A stretch of DNA of 47,334 bases from Desulfobacteraceae bacterium (GTDB lineage: Bacteria > Desulfobacterota > Desulfobacteria > Desulfobacterales > Desulfobacteraceae). Each line of letters begins with the position of its first letter. The first letter of the stretch is position 1. This document shows positions 24,825 through 33,520 of this stretch, in pieces. Both the position numbers and the translations under genes were made by a program. The notes beneath the pieces were generated by a model. It was not told the DNA's origin. It saw only the letters and a list, made by a program, of their open reading frames with translations, and did not search any database. The stretch spans positions 1 through 47,334 of the forward strand of contig JADGEQ010000050.1 of NCBI GenBank assembly GCA_016744295.1, in the 5' to 3' direction.

Positions 24825-27800
24825 TTATTGGAATTTGCCGTGGAGATCCCGGATATACCGGCTTAATACCGAGCAGATCTGGAGGGCAATCCGCGGAAAT
24901 TCCATGGCGGTTTCCTTGAATTCCTGCTTGTGGAGGATGAGAAACTGGGAGGGTTCAACGGTCCTAATGGTGGCTGATCTCGGGGCATCATCTATCAATG
25001 CCATCTCTCCAAAAGCCCCGCCGGGTCCAATTTGGTCCAGCACCACTTTTTTGCCGTCGGCAAGTTCTTTTATAACCTCCACACGACCCTGGATGATAAG
25101 AAATACGGTTTCTCCCACATTGTTTTGCTTGATCACTGTTCTTTCTTCTGGGTAATCCAATTCCTTTGTTACGGCGGCAATGGCGGCAAGCTCGGCAGCG
25201 CTCAGCCCGGAAAAAATTTCAATTTCTTTTAAAAGAAGAATTTTCTGGCCCAGGGCTATCTCTGTGGAATTAATTTTCTGGGTGTTTTTTGAGGTTTCCG
25301 CAGGTTTATTTAAAATCATTTGAACTTCCTTTGAAATATTTTTATGGATTGAATTTTCCAACGCATACAACCTATCCTTTGCTCCATAGCGTGTGGGGTT
25401 CTCACGGACCAGGCTTAATCCCATGAGAATGTCCACCCAGTCTTCCGAGGCCAGCAGGTTTGAAAGAACCTGCCTTCCCTCTGAATCCAGTTTTGGAATT
25501 TTGACCAAATTCTTTCCTTCGGCCAGGGCTATCGCCGGAGTGGGGCTTTCCAGGAGGGGAAGCATGGCGTTAAAGGTTTTTCGGTCCAGAATATCGTTCA
25601 GCAATTCAATGGCATTGGCCCTTTGCCGGGTGTCAGGGGAAAATATCCCCCTCCAGGCGGTTTTCATCCTCCCTGTCTGATCATGGATGGCAAGAACCCG
25701 AATAATATTTTCAAGGATCAGATCTTTTTTCTGCAACAGGTGTTCAATGGTAAGATCCCGCATTTTTTCCTGGGGAAGCCGGGCCAGGTTTTCCTCCATG
25801 GCAAGATAGGTATAGCATTTGTTCAGGTTCTTCTTGGCAAACATTACAATTTCAAACTTTTTGATATCAAGGGTTTCTAAAAGTTCGAACAATCCCCTGC
25901 GAATCCTGTTGCTGGGCATTCCCAGGGATTCAACCAATAATTTATTGTTTTGATAGGCGGCGGTCCGTATTTTTTCCTTGGCAAATTCATGGATGGGATC
26001 AATGTTGTCTCCCAATAGAAGAATGGCTTTTTTCAGGGAAAAATCATCATTGATCTCCAGGGCATCCAGGGCAGCCATTCGGACATCCCTCCGTTTGTAG
26101 GCGAGATAGGCGAAAATAACGGTATTTAATTCCCTGGCCCCTAACCTGGACAGGGCTCTGATAATGTCCGGAATGATAGGGTCAATATCTTTTTCCGATA
26201 ATATGGCAAGCAGTCCATCAATATATTCCCTGTCAGTGCTCAAGCCGGCACTGATAATACCAGATTGGCGCAACCCCTTGTTGTTGCTTTTAAGCCATTT
26301 TTCAATCATGGTTCGGTAGGTTTGGGTATCCCTTGAATAAAGGCAGGCCGCTGCAAATCCCCTTACAACCGGGTGTTCGCTCTCAATATATGGGGTTAAA
26401 TCCACCCCGGTGATGGCCCCTAGATCATTCTGGCAAACAAGCTTTAATATGGCAATGGTAACCTCGGACTTTCCTGGATCTAAAAAGGGGATTAATTTTT
26501 TGGCTGCATCTGACCGGGACGGGGAAGAGATCATTTTGATCAGTGCCAGTTGGGTTTTCGGGTCCTGGTCTTCAAGATTATTGAGAATATGAACATCCAA
26601 TTGCTCCGGGGAAAAATTTTTTAATAGTTTGCCATACCAGATGGCATCTTTTCCCCTGGCCGATAAAAAAGTGGTTTCCAGTTCAGATAAAATTTTATCC
26701 TGTTTAAATATGCTTCCAAGCTCCTCCTGGTCAAGGCTTTTGATATCCAGAAGATTATTTGAAATAAGATCTTTGAGGATCATGGAATATTTTGACTTTA
26801 AAATAATTGGCGCTGCCATCCAGGCCAGTACAAAGGGCAGGGCCACAAAGGTCAAATAGCGTGGGTGAAAAAAAGAGCTTGAGATGAGAATCAGGGTGGA
26901 GCCTGTAAAAAGTGCCATCCTTACCACGGTTCCCCGCAAAAAAGGGCGGATCATATTCCGGTAGGACTCTGGGAAAAGTCCGATTAAAATGGAATTGGCC
27001 GGCATATTGATGGTGGTTCGGAGGATGTTGGTGGACATTCTTGCATACATGGCCGAGAACATATCAAACCGGAAGAGAAATGCAAAAAAAGCAATCATAT
27101 AGTTAAAGGGATGGAACATCAGGGCCACGGGCAGTCCCCAGCGCCCATAGATTCTACCCACAAAGAGCAGAATAATGAGACTGATGCTATACAAGATTCC
27201 CCTGAAATAGCCGAAAAACTGAATCATGGCGGATTCCGAGGCAAATTGGTCATTGATGGCATAATTAAATTGATAATTCATGATGGGGATGACCACATTG
27301 GGCATAAAGGTCAGGACCAATACGATTTTTATCAGCACAGAATCTTTGACCAAAGGCAGTACATTTTTGAATTCTTGGACCATGGAGGCTTTTTTCTTGC
27401 CGGGTTTTCCTGTCTTTTTTGGAAAGATCAGGGAGGGATAACTTTGGCCCATCGCCTGGACAATAACAGCTCCCATAAGGGTGGTGGCCAAATATAGATA
27501 GAGAAGGTTGTCCAGGTTAAATGCTTTTGAAAAATAGGGGGTTCCGAAACTGCCGAGAATCAGACCGATTACCCCCCCCGCCGTTAAAAGGGGAAACAGC
27601 CGTTTGGACTGCCGCATATTGAAAAGATCATTGCACAGGTTCCAGAACAAGAGGGCCTGGAGAAGTTCAAACTGGCTTTTGAGCATGAAAAGCAGGGGGT
27701 ACAACAGGTCAAATCCAAAGGGGATCAGCAGTCGGATTAGGGTTACACTGATGCCTGAAAAAATAAATACATAGGACAGCAGCCTGGCACCGGACATCTT

Positions 27801-28028
27801 GACAAGAAAGGTTGTTAAAATACCCGTGATAATAAACGTAACCACGGCATTGAGCATGTTGACAACGGGCAGGTATTCCACCCCGTATCGTTTTAAAAAT
27901 GTTGTCTCTGCATAGTTATTGAGGATAATACCTGAACTGCGAATAATAAACAGCAGGAGGGCTGTCCATAGCAGGAGGCTGATCTCTTCTTCGTATATTT
28001 TTAACAGGCTTAGCAGTTTTGTGCGCAT
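24825..28028 (-). CDS. NTT/MFS-like membrane protein fused to HEAT repeats and cyclic-nucleotide-binding domain
   Basis: A 1067-residue fusion. Residues 1-420 hold about twelve membrane helices, resembling the ADP/ATP translocase (Npt/NTT) branch of the major facilitator fold. Residues about 430-890 are helical and look like HEAT/armadillo-type repeats (for example DVRMAALDALEINDDFSLKK). Residues 931-1060 are a cyclic-nucleotide-binding domain with the phosphate cassette FGEMALIDDAPRSATIRT at 1005-1022, including the Glu that binds ribose and the Arg that binds phosphate, so binding looks intact. The likely role is transport or membrane signalling gated by cAMP or cGMP. It begins at a TAATG overlap with the FGE-like gene and shares its operon with a cyclase. 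Fusions of this kind are known in other deltaproteobacteria but have no assigned role to my knowledge. Confidence 0.87.
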   Translation of the reverse strand: MRTKLLSLLKIYEEEISLLLWTALLLFIIRSSGIILNNYAETTFLKRYGVEYLPVVNMLNAVVTFIITGILTTFLVKMSGARLLSYVFIFSGISVTLIRLLIPFGFDLLYPLLFMLKSQFELLQALLFWNLCNDLFNMRQSKRLFPLLTAGGVIGLILGSFGTPYFSKAFNLDNLLYLYLATTLMGAVIVQAMGQSYPSLIFPKKTGKPGKKKASMVQEFKNVLPLVKDSVLIKIVLVLTFMPNVVIPIMNYQFNYAINDQFASESAMIQFFGYFRGILYSISLIILLFVGRIYGRWGLPVALMFHPFNYMIAFFAFLFRFDMFSAMYARMSTNILRTTINMPANSILIGLFPESYRNMIRPFLRGTVVRMALFTGSTLILISSSFFHPRYLTFVALPFVLAWMAAPIILKSKYSMILKDLISNNLLDIKSLDQEELGSIFKQDKILSELETTFLSARGKDAIWYGKLLKNFSPEQLDVHILNNLEDQDPKTQLALIKMISSPSRSDAAKKLIPFLDPGKSEVTIAILKLVCQNDLGAITGVDLTPYIESEHPVVRGFAAACLYSRDTQTYRTMIEKWLKSNNKGLRQSGIISAGLSTDREYIDGLLAILSEKDIDPIIPDIIRALSRLGARELNTVIFAYLAYKRRDVRMAALDALEINDDFSLKKAILLLGDNIDPIHEFAKEKIRTAAYQNNKLLVESLGMPSNRIRRGLFELLETLDIKKFEIVMFAKKNLNKCYTYLAMEENLARLPQEKMRDLTIEHLLQKKDLILENIIRVLAIHDQTGRMKTAWRGIFSPDTRQRANAIELLNDILDRKTFNAMLPLLESPTPAIALAEGKNLVKIPKLDSEGRQVLSNLLASEDWVDILMGLSLVRENPTRYGAKDRLYALENSIHKNISKEVQMILNKPAETSKNTQKINSTEIALGQKILLLKEIEIFSGLSAAELAAIAAVTKELDYPEERTVIKQNNVGETVFLIIQGRVEVIKELADGKKVVLDQIGPGGAFGEMALIDDAPRSATIRTVEPSQFLILHKQEFKETAMEFPRIALQICSVLSRYIRDLHGKFQ

Positions 28029-28867
28029 TATTTTTCCCCACGGACCAGTCTGAATCCGGTGGTTAAAAATTTTGAACCCGGGTGGGCATAGGTCCTATTG
28101 GCACTTCTAAGATATTGGCCGTATTGGTACCAACTGCCGCCCCGTCTGATCCGGGAATTAGCATCCACGGGACTATAAGTTTTATGGTTGGAATTTGGCA
28201 GATAAGGGTCGGCACACCATTCCCAGACATTGCCGTGCATATCATAAAATCCCCAGGGGTTGGGGGCGAAGGATTTGACCGATGCCGGTCCGTTGGCGGA
28301 AATTTTTAAGGTTCGTAGAAAAAGTGTGCATTCATCATCTTTTTTGGTGTTATTGCCGTACATGGCCTTGGAACAGTCTATGGCATCTCCCCAGCTGTAG
28401 GCTGTTGTTGTGCCGGCTCTGCAGGCATACTCCCATTCCACATCCGTGGGAAGGCGGTAGATTCCCATTCCTTTTTTATTCAATTTTTTGATATACCTGA
28501 GACAATCAAAATAAGAGACCTGGGTGACCGGCATGTCATCCGTCCCTTTACGCCTTTTGAGCCATTGTCTCCCCATGACTGCCCGCCATTGCTTGAGGGT
28601 TACTTCTGTTGTTTGCAGATAATAGGCTTTTTTAACTTCCATGGGATGGCGGGATTCATCGGCATCACGAAATTGCTCTGTCTTTGGGCTGCCCATCATA
28701 AACTTACCGGGCTCAACAAGAATAAAGGACATCCCCAAGGGGTTGGTGATAATTTTTTCCTGTGCCGAACCTGGAAGGGGTGCGCATATCAATATGCAAA
28801 AAAATACCAAGGATGCCATAATAATTTTATCTTGATATCCTGACTTAAAGAATGCGGATAAATTCAT
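28028..28867 (-). CDS. Exported FGE/SUMF1-like protein lacking catalytic cysteines
   Basis: A 279-residue protein. After a long charged start there is a hydrophobic signal segment IIMASLVFFCILICAPLPGSAQ, so it is probably periplasmic. The rest is a formylglycine-generating-enzyme-like fold: FILVEPGKFMMGS, RLPTDVEWEYACRAG, GFYDMHGNVWEWCADPY, RRGGSWYQYGQYLRSANR, and a final TGFRLVRG. In true FGE the stretch after GGSW/Y carries two catalytic Cys; here those positions are Gln and Leu/Tyr, so it should not modify sulfatases. Such domains often bind ligands or partner proteins. ATG 28867 is chosen; a TTG at 28933 is possible but less likely. It sits between two signalling genes and is coupled to the transporter gene by overlapping stop and start. 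Confidence 0.85.
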   Translation of the reverse strand: MNLSAFFKSGYQDKIIMASLVFFCILICAPLPGSAQEKIITNPLGMSFILVEPGKFMMGSPKTEQFRDADESRHPMEVKKAYYLQTTEVTLKQWRAVMGRQWLKRRKGTDDMPVTQVSYFDCLRYIKKLNKKGMGIYRLPTDVEWEYACRAGTTTAYSWGDAIDCSKAMYGNNTKKDDECTLFLRTLKISANGPASVKSFAPNPWGFYDMHGNVWEWCADPYLPNSNHKTYSPVDANSRIRRGGSWYQYGQYLRSANRTYAHPGSKFLTTGFRLVRGEK

Positions 28868-28999
28868 GATGATTTTAAGACCCTGTATTGATGGTGTTAA
28901 CAATTTGACGGGAAAAATATATGAAACATCCAATTACAATTTGCCTGCCTTGTCAATGGTAAAAAAGGGGAAAAGGGGAAAATGACAGGGCATACCCCC

Positions 29000-30421
29000 T
29001 TAGGAAGATACTTCGCTCATCCATTTTTTGATGATTGCCTGGTCCTTTTCATCCATGGAAGTGATGCAAAATTTTGTACAGACTTGGTTTTGTTCCTGAG
29101 TCGATATTTTTTTGGCATATATATCATCAAAACAATGGGCGTCAACACAGAAGTCAAATTTTAGTTTAATGTCTGTGAACCTGTCAATGGGCCGGGCTGT
29201 TGTAGCATAAATGTTGTTCCCATCCATTGCGATTGTTTCTCCCATGATGGGCAGAAGGCTCACTCGTTTGTCCTGGATGGTCCAGCATTGAAAAGAAAGC
29301 TTTATGTCAAACCTAGGGTCTGACCGGGCGGATGTTCTGAGCAGGACAGCCTTATCTGCCATGTCTATGGCCGTCACAGAATAAAAAACCAATGGCTTTT
29401 TCATGCCTTTCATCATAATGTGCTGGGCCGGCATGACTGCCAGCTTGTTTTTGGCCTGTTCGTAGGTGGATTCTCCAATGAGCACCTGGCCGCCGATACT
29501 GTTGGATTCTATTCGTGATGCCCGGTTTACAGCATCTCCCACGATTCCGTATTTCATTCTGACTTCTGACCCTATATTTCCCACAATCACATTGCCGGTA
29601 TTAATGCCGATACCCATTTCAAGGGAGGGGTATCCCGATTTGAGAAGATCTGTGTTCAAACCTGCCAGGCAGTTCTGCATTTCAATGGCACAGGCAATTG
29701 CCCTTTCCGGATCATTGTCATGGCCTTTTGGGGCACCAAATACCGCAAGGATCGCATCTCCGATGATTTCATCAATTATCCCATCGTATTTAAGAATGAT
29801 TTTGGACATTTTTTCAAGGTAGCGGTTGAGCAATTGAACCATTTCCTCAGGGTCCCGGGTTTCGGAAAGGCTGGTAAATCCCCTTAGATCGGACATTAAT
29901 ACCGTTACCACCCTTCGGGTTCCGCCGAGTTTTCGCCCCTCGGGTGAGGTAAGGATCTCTTCCACCACTTCCTGGGAAAGATACCGTCCAAATGTTTCCT
30001 TTATAAAGTTGACCAGATTTAACCGTTCTTCGGAAACCCTTATGATCTGTCTGAGCATGGCAGCCCTGGAGGTGACAATACTTGTGATTTCATCCGGGGA
30101 ATTTTCGGGCAGGTTTATCTTTTCTACTCGGGTGTAATCTTGCTGGATCTCTTTGTTGGCGGCGGCAATGGATTCAAGGGGGGTAATGATCTTGTCCGTG
30201 AGAAATTTTTTCAGGGTAACCATCATAAAAATAATGATAATCACCACAAGAAGGATGATTCTGACAGCATACCAGAACAGATCCGAGGCACCTGCATCTT
30301 CGGTGAACCATTTGTAAACGAGTGAATATACAAGCAAAACCGCTTCAATGAAAAGTATCCGCCAAAAAACGCCCATTAAAAGGATTCTTCTGACGCCGTT
30401 TTTTTTATTTTTTTTTATCAT
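29000..30421 (-). CDS. Membrane-bound class III nucleotide cyclase with C-terminal PilZ-like region
   Basis: A 473-residue protein. Two membrane helices near the N terminus (about 15-35 and 48-70) enclose a short periplasmic loop, followed by a HAMP-like linker and the catalytic domain (about 160-345). Metal Asp residues are in VLMSDLRGFTS and IIGDAILAVFGAP; GIVGDAVNRASRIES completes the site. At the position that chooses the base it has Glu (IIDEIIGD), as in guanylate cyclases, and Gly in KYGIVG, so the product may not be cAMP. The last 120 residues end in a pattern (FCITSMDEKDQAIIKKWM) reminiscent of a PilZ domain end but without clear c-di-GMP binding residues. It lies 15 bp after the GAF protein gene. 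The RBS before ATG 30421 is poor. Confidence 0.88.
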   Translation of the reverse strand: MIKKNKKNGVRRILLMGVFWRILFIEAVLLVYSLVYKWFTEDAGASDLFWYAVRIILLVVIIIIFMMVTLKKFLTDKIITPLESIAAANKEIQQDYTRVEKINLPENSPDEITSIVTSRAAMLRQIIRVSEERLNLVNFIKETFGRYLSQEVVEEILTSPEGRKLGGTRRVVTVLMSDLRGFTSLSETRDPEEMVQLLNRYLEKMSKIILKYDGIIDEIIGDAILAVFGAPKGHDNDPERAIACAIEMQNCLAGLNTDLLKSGYPSLEMGIGINTGNVIVGNIGSEVRMKYGIVGDAVNRASRIESNSIGGQVLIGESTYEQAKNKLAVMPAQHIMMKGMKKPLVFYSVTAIDMADKAVLLRTSARSDPRFDIKLSFQCWTIQDKRVSLLPIMGETIAMDGNNIYATTARPIDRFTDIKLKFDFCVDAHCFDDIYAKKISTQEQNQVCTKFCITSMDEKDQAIIKKWMSEVSS

Positions 30422-30435
30422 TAGGGGTGAAAAAT

Positions 30436-32790
30436 TTATCCTGTTTTCATCTCAATGATATTGCTGTCGGCCATGGCTTTCATGTTTACCCCCACTCTAA
30501 GGGCTTTTAGTCCACGGACATCTGGCAGGTCATCCAGGTTCAGCATTTCAAGATCATTGTCAAGTTTTCCAATGCTCATGAGAAAATCAATATGCTGTCT
30601 GATCTCTTTGCCCTCGGAGGGATTGGAATAAACCACTGCGATCCTGCCGGGCTGGGTGAGCCGTTCCCCCGAGCCTTTTATCAAGGCTTTGTCCAGGCGG
30701 GATTTGATGATTTCATGGCGGACATCATAGGCACCATCCACATCAAACCGTTTTTCATCAAACCTGAAGCGAATGGACAAAGGGGTGTGATTGACCAGAA
30801 TCAGGTGGCAGGTATCCAGGGGAACTTTTAATTTTGGTTTTATTTTTTCAGTATGCCAGGCCAGGCCGCAGGCAAGCATCAGTTGCCAAAGGGTCATGTC
30901 CTGGATATGAAAATGGGCAAGTTTTTGTTGCTCAACCATGGATGCCCCGATATACATCATGTAATCCACTCCGTCGGTCTGGCGCTTTTCAAAATAATGG
31001 GGAAAATCGGTCTGGATCAAATTGTCTTCCTGTTCCAAAAATCCGGACAGCTTATGGTTGAGCATTGATACACTCTCTTCATAATCTTTTCTTTTGTTGT
31101 AGATCATGCCGGCAACCGGATCAAGGGTTTGGGTGTAATGGTCAATTTGCCGGGCAATATCTTCTCCCAGTCCCATAAGATCTTCAAAGGTTGGGGATAT
31201 CTCTCGGTTCAAGAGTGAAAATACAGAATTTTCGTCGCCGGAGGTCACTCCCAGGGCAATTTCCTGGATTTTGGCTTGAATCCTATATGTATATTCCTGT
31301 AAAATTGGCCAGGGTCTTAGTTTTGAACCTGTTTTCATGATGCCAAGGGCCAGGGTAAGCTGATCTGTCAGATCCTGCTGGATTCCTCTGTTCCGGGCCA
31401 GGGAGGAGCCCCGGATATCGGATTGTCCGAAAAAGGGCACCACATCCTTGAAAATAATGGGCTCCATTGCAGAGGTGGTGCTGCCATCACGGAGGCGTTC
31501 CATATGGCCAATGGCTGCTCGTTCAAACCGCCACTCCACAGAGGGGTGAACGGCGGTGCATTTTTCCTTGATAATGGATTGAACATGTTTGTTCAATTCA
31601 TCCATTCCTCTTTTTAAGGCCACGGAAAAAATAGGGGTGACCTGCTTCAGCAACATCGCATCCATGGGGCCAAGTTCATTGGGACTGGTGGTAAACACTT
31701 CAAGAATGCCGATGGTCTTTCCCTGGTAGGACAGAGGAGAGAGTAGCATGGAGCGGATGCCGGCTGCTACTGCCTGCTGCTCGGCCAAAACCAGGTTGTC
31801 TTTTTGGGAAAGATCCGGCACTCTTAGAACAGAATTATTTTCAGCCGCCTGCACCCACACCGATCCTTGTACCTCTTCAAGGTTGATGTGGTGGGAATTG
31901 GAAAAGAGGCAGTTGATATTGGAGTCGCAGTCACTTTTGATGATCATCACCTGATCCCCCTGGAGTGCACAGAGTCCCACGGCCAGTTCAGGCCGTTGAA
32001 ACAAGACCCGGAGCCTGGATTCAAGGTGTTTGATTCCGTCGGCGGAAAAGATGGCGTGCTGGTCGATCAAATCCCTTTCCAGGGCAGAAATAACCTCGGA
32101 TTCGGTTACATCCAGGGCGCGCACAATGGTAAATCCAATAAATTCGAACCGGCTTAGATCGATGTATTTGGCCAGGATATCAATATCCGTAAGATTATTG
32201 GTGATTTCGTTCAGTTCATCTTCAGACAAATCCCTGGGGGTATCCAGGGGTCTTATCTTGACAAATTGGAAGTCTGCGGTTACGCCGAAATATCTGTACA
32301 ATCCGGTTTCTTCATCCGGTACAGCACGGATGTCAAGGCTTTGAATCCGCTGGCAGCTGAATCCGTATATCCGCTCCAAGATGAGAAAATAGATTCTCAG
32401 CAGTTTTTTTGACATTTCTTTTTCAATATTTTCCCGGAGACTGGCCTTTAGAAAATTGTTATTATCAAGAAAAAGACGCTGGAATTCAGGGGTCACAAAA
32501 AAGGGATCAAAGGTGCAGGGTGTCAGTGCCCCCATTATATCTGTGTTGAAGGAGGCCGCCGGAAATACAGGACTCATCAATGGTCTGATGATATCATTGT
32601 ATTTGTTTAATATGTCAATATCCTTTATGGTACCCTGGAGTTCGGGAACATGACTTATTTTCTCGGTCAGTTCCATAAACATGGATTTCATATGGGAGCA
32701 TTCCGGTACCAACTTTTTTTCCCAGAAAGCAATTAACGGATCTAGGCTGACCAATGCTCTAAACGGCTGGGTTGTGACAATATTTTCCAT
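30436..32790 (-). CDS. Large GAF-domain sensor protein
   Basis: A 784-residue soluble protein. A GAF domain is seen around residues 265-400 (LESRLRVLFQRPELAVGLCALQG to SMLLSPLSYQGKTIGILEVFT), with a helical N-terminal region and a helical C-terminal half of unknown fold. No kinase, cyclase or DNA-binding motif is present, so it likely senses a small molecule and acts on a partner. The next gene downstream, 15 bp away, is a cyclase, the natural candidate. The start at 32790 is firm: AAGGAGGG lies five bases before that ATG, while the open frame reaches 10 codons further up without support. First gene of the minus-strand signalling operon. Confidence 0.82.
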   Translation of the reverse strand: MENIVTTQPFRALVSLDPLIAFWEKKLVPECSHMKSMFMELTEKISHVPELQGTIKDIDILNKYNDIIRPLMSPVFPAASFNTDIMGALTPCTFDPFFVTPEFQRLFLDNNNFLKASLRENIEKEMSKKLLRIYFLILERIYGFSCQRIQSLDIRAVPDEETGLYRYFGVTADFQFVKIRPLDTPRDLSEDELNEITNNLTDIDILAKYIDLSRFEFIGFTIVRALDVTESEVISALERDLIDQHAIFSADGIKHLESRLRVLFQRPELAVGLCALQGDQVMIIKSDCDSNINCLFSNSHHINLEEVQGSVWVQAAENNSVLRVPDLSQKDNLVLAEQQAVAAGIRSMLLSPLSYQGKTIGILEVFTTSPNELGPMDAMLLKQVTPIFSVALKRGMDELNKHVQSIIKEKCTAVHPSVEWRFERAAIGHMERLRDGSTTSAMEPIIFKDVVPFFGQSDIRGSSLARNRGIQQDLTDQLTLALGIMKTGSKLRPWPILQEYTYRIQAKIQEIALGVTSGDENSVFSLLNREISPTFEDLMGLGEDIARQIDHYTQTLDPVAGMIYNKRKDYEESVSMLNHKLSGFLEQEDNLIQTDFPHYFEKRQTDGVDYMMYIGASMVEQQKLAHFHIQDMTLWQLMLACGLAWHTEKIKPKLKVPLDTCHLILVNHTPLSIRFRFDEKRFDVDGAYDVRHEIIKSRLDKALIKGSGERLTQPGRIAVVYSNPSEGKEIRQHIDFLMSIGKLDNDLEMLNLDDLPDVRGLKALRVGVNMKAMADSNIIEMKTG

Positions 32791-33048
32791 GGCGTCCCTC
32801 CTTAATATATTAGAACACAATAACCATTTGAAAATTTATGTCAACACAGACTGGCCTGACCTTGCCCTATCCTCTCTAATCGGGTGATTAAAATTGCCAA
32901 ATGCATTGGGTTTGGTTATGTGCTTATAAAATTATAATTGGGAAAGACATAATCGAAAACCGAGTATTGGCATATGGATCAATTTAACATGTTAAGAAGA
33001 CAAGGTGGGTTTTTAATATAGCATCAGTTGGGATCTGTTCCATGGGTT

Positions 33049-33093
33049 GGGGTGAACTGCCGCCCGGCCGGTACAGGCGGTACCGCTCACCCC
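33049..33093. repeat. GC-rich inverted repeat
   Basis: GGGGTGA (33049-33055) and TCACCCC (33087-33093) enclose a nested CCGCC (60-64 of this block, 33060-33064) with GGCGG (33076-33080) and the self-complementary GCGGTACCGC (33077-33086). The stretch is far richer in GC than its surroundings and could fold in more than one way. Purpose unknown. Confidence 0.7.
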
Positions 33094-33117
33094 TAAAGCA
33101 TTCCTCCAAAAGTATTT

Positions 33118-33175
33118 AGGACCGCAAATTTTGTAATTTGAACCAAATAGCGCAACATATTTCATCTGCGGTCCT
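33118..33175 (-). repeat. Dispersed hairpin element, copy 1
   Basis: AGGACCGCA (33118-33126) and TGCGGTCCT (33167-33175) are perfect inverted arms. Read on the minus strand the element starts AGGACCGCAGATGAAATA, an 18-base match to a second element at 43116-43158, whose right arm is also related. The inner part contains a smaller CAAATT/AATTTG hairpin that copy 2 lacks. This looks like a REP- or MITE-like intergenic repeat. Confidence 0.75.
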
Positions 33176-33192
33176 TAGTTGGGTAAGTCTGA

Positions 33193-33209
33193 ATAATGCA
33201 TTGCATTAT
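33193..33209. promoter_or_regulatory. Perfect 17-base palindrome, possible operator
   Basis: ATAATGCA, one central T, then TGCATTAT. Perfect symmetry is typical of a dimeric regulator site, but no promoter elements were found next to it. Confidence 0.4.
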
Positions 33210-33491
33210 CTGGGGTTAGGATCTTGTCCATTCTCTTGCCCTGTCCTTTCTTCGTGTTCCATCCAAAGAAAGTCACCCTTGCTTTTACACAGGTCAAAGG
33301 TATCTGAAAAGCCGTTGCAAAGGTCAAACCAGTTGCTGTTGGTCTTGCCTTAGAATTGTCTAAACAGGGTTTCGCGCATATTTTAGTTCCATATATTTTG
33401 TATGGGTAATGATTCTTTTGGATCTTAAATCGTTTAGGATACAGCAATTGAAATCTTTTGTCTCGGGGTTTATTGAAGATTGATTAAGGGT

Positions 33492-33520
33492 TTGACAATC
33501 CATGAGGGTTGTCATAGAAA
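33492..33520 (+). promoter_or_regulatory. Candidate promoter with overlapping operator before GshB-like gene
   Basis: TTGACA (33492-33497), a 17-base spacer and TAGAAA (33515-33520). The inverted repeat TGACAA (33493-33498) and TTGTCA (33509-33514) lies from inside the -35 to the edge of the -10, so a bound dimer would block polymerase. It is about 75 bp before the ATP-grasp ATG. Confidence 0.55.

Noticed and set aside
32791..32880. Promoter for the GAF-cyclase operon
   Set aside because: TTGACA is present on the minus strand near 32840, but the only TAATAT downstream is about 27 bases away, too far for sigma70, so no promoter is called.
33175..33447. 90-codon minus-strand frame in the long gap
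   Set aside because: Starts with TTG, no Shine-Dalgarno, no family recognised, and its 3' end runs into the hairpin element. It could be a gene remnant but this cannot be supported.
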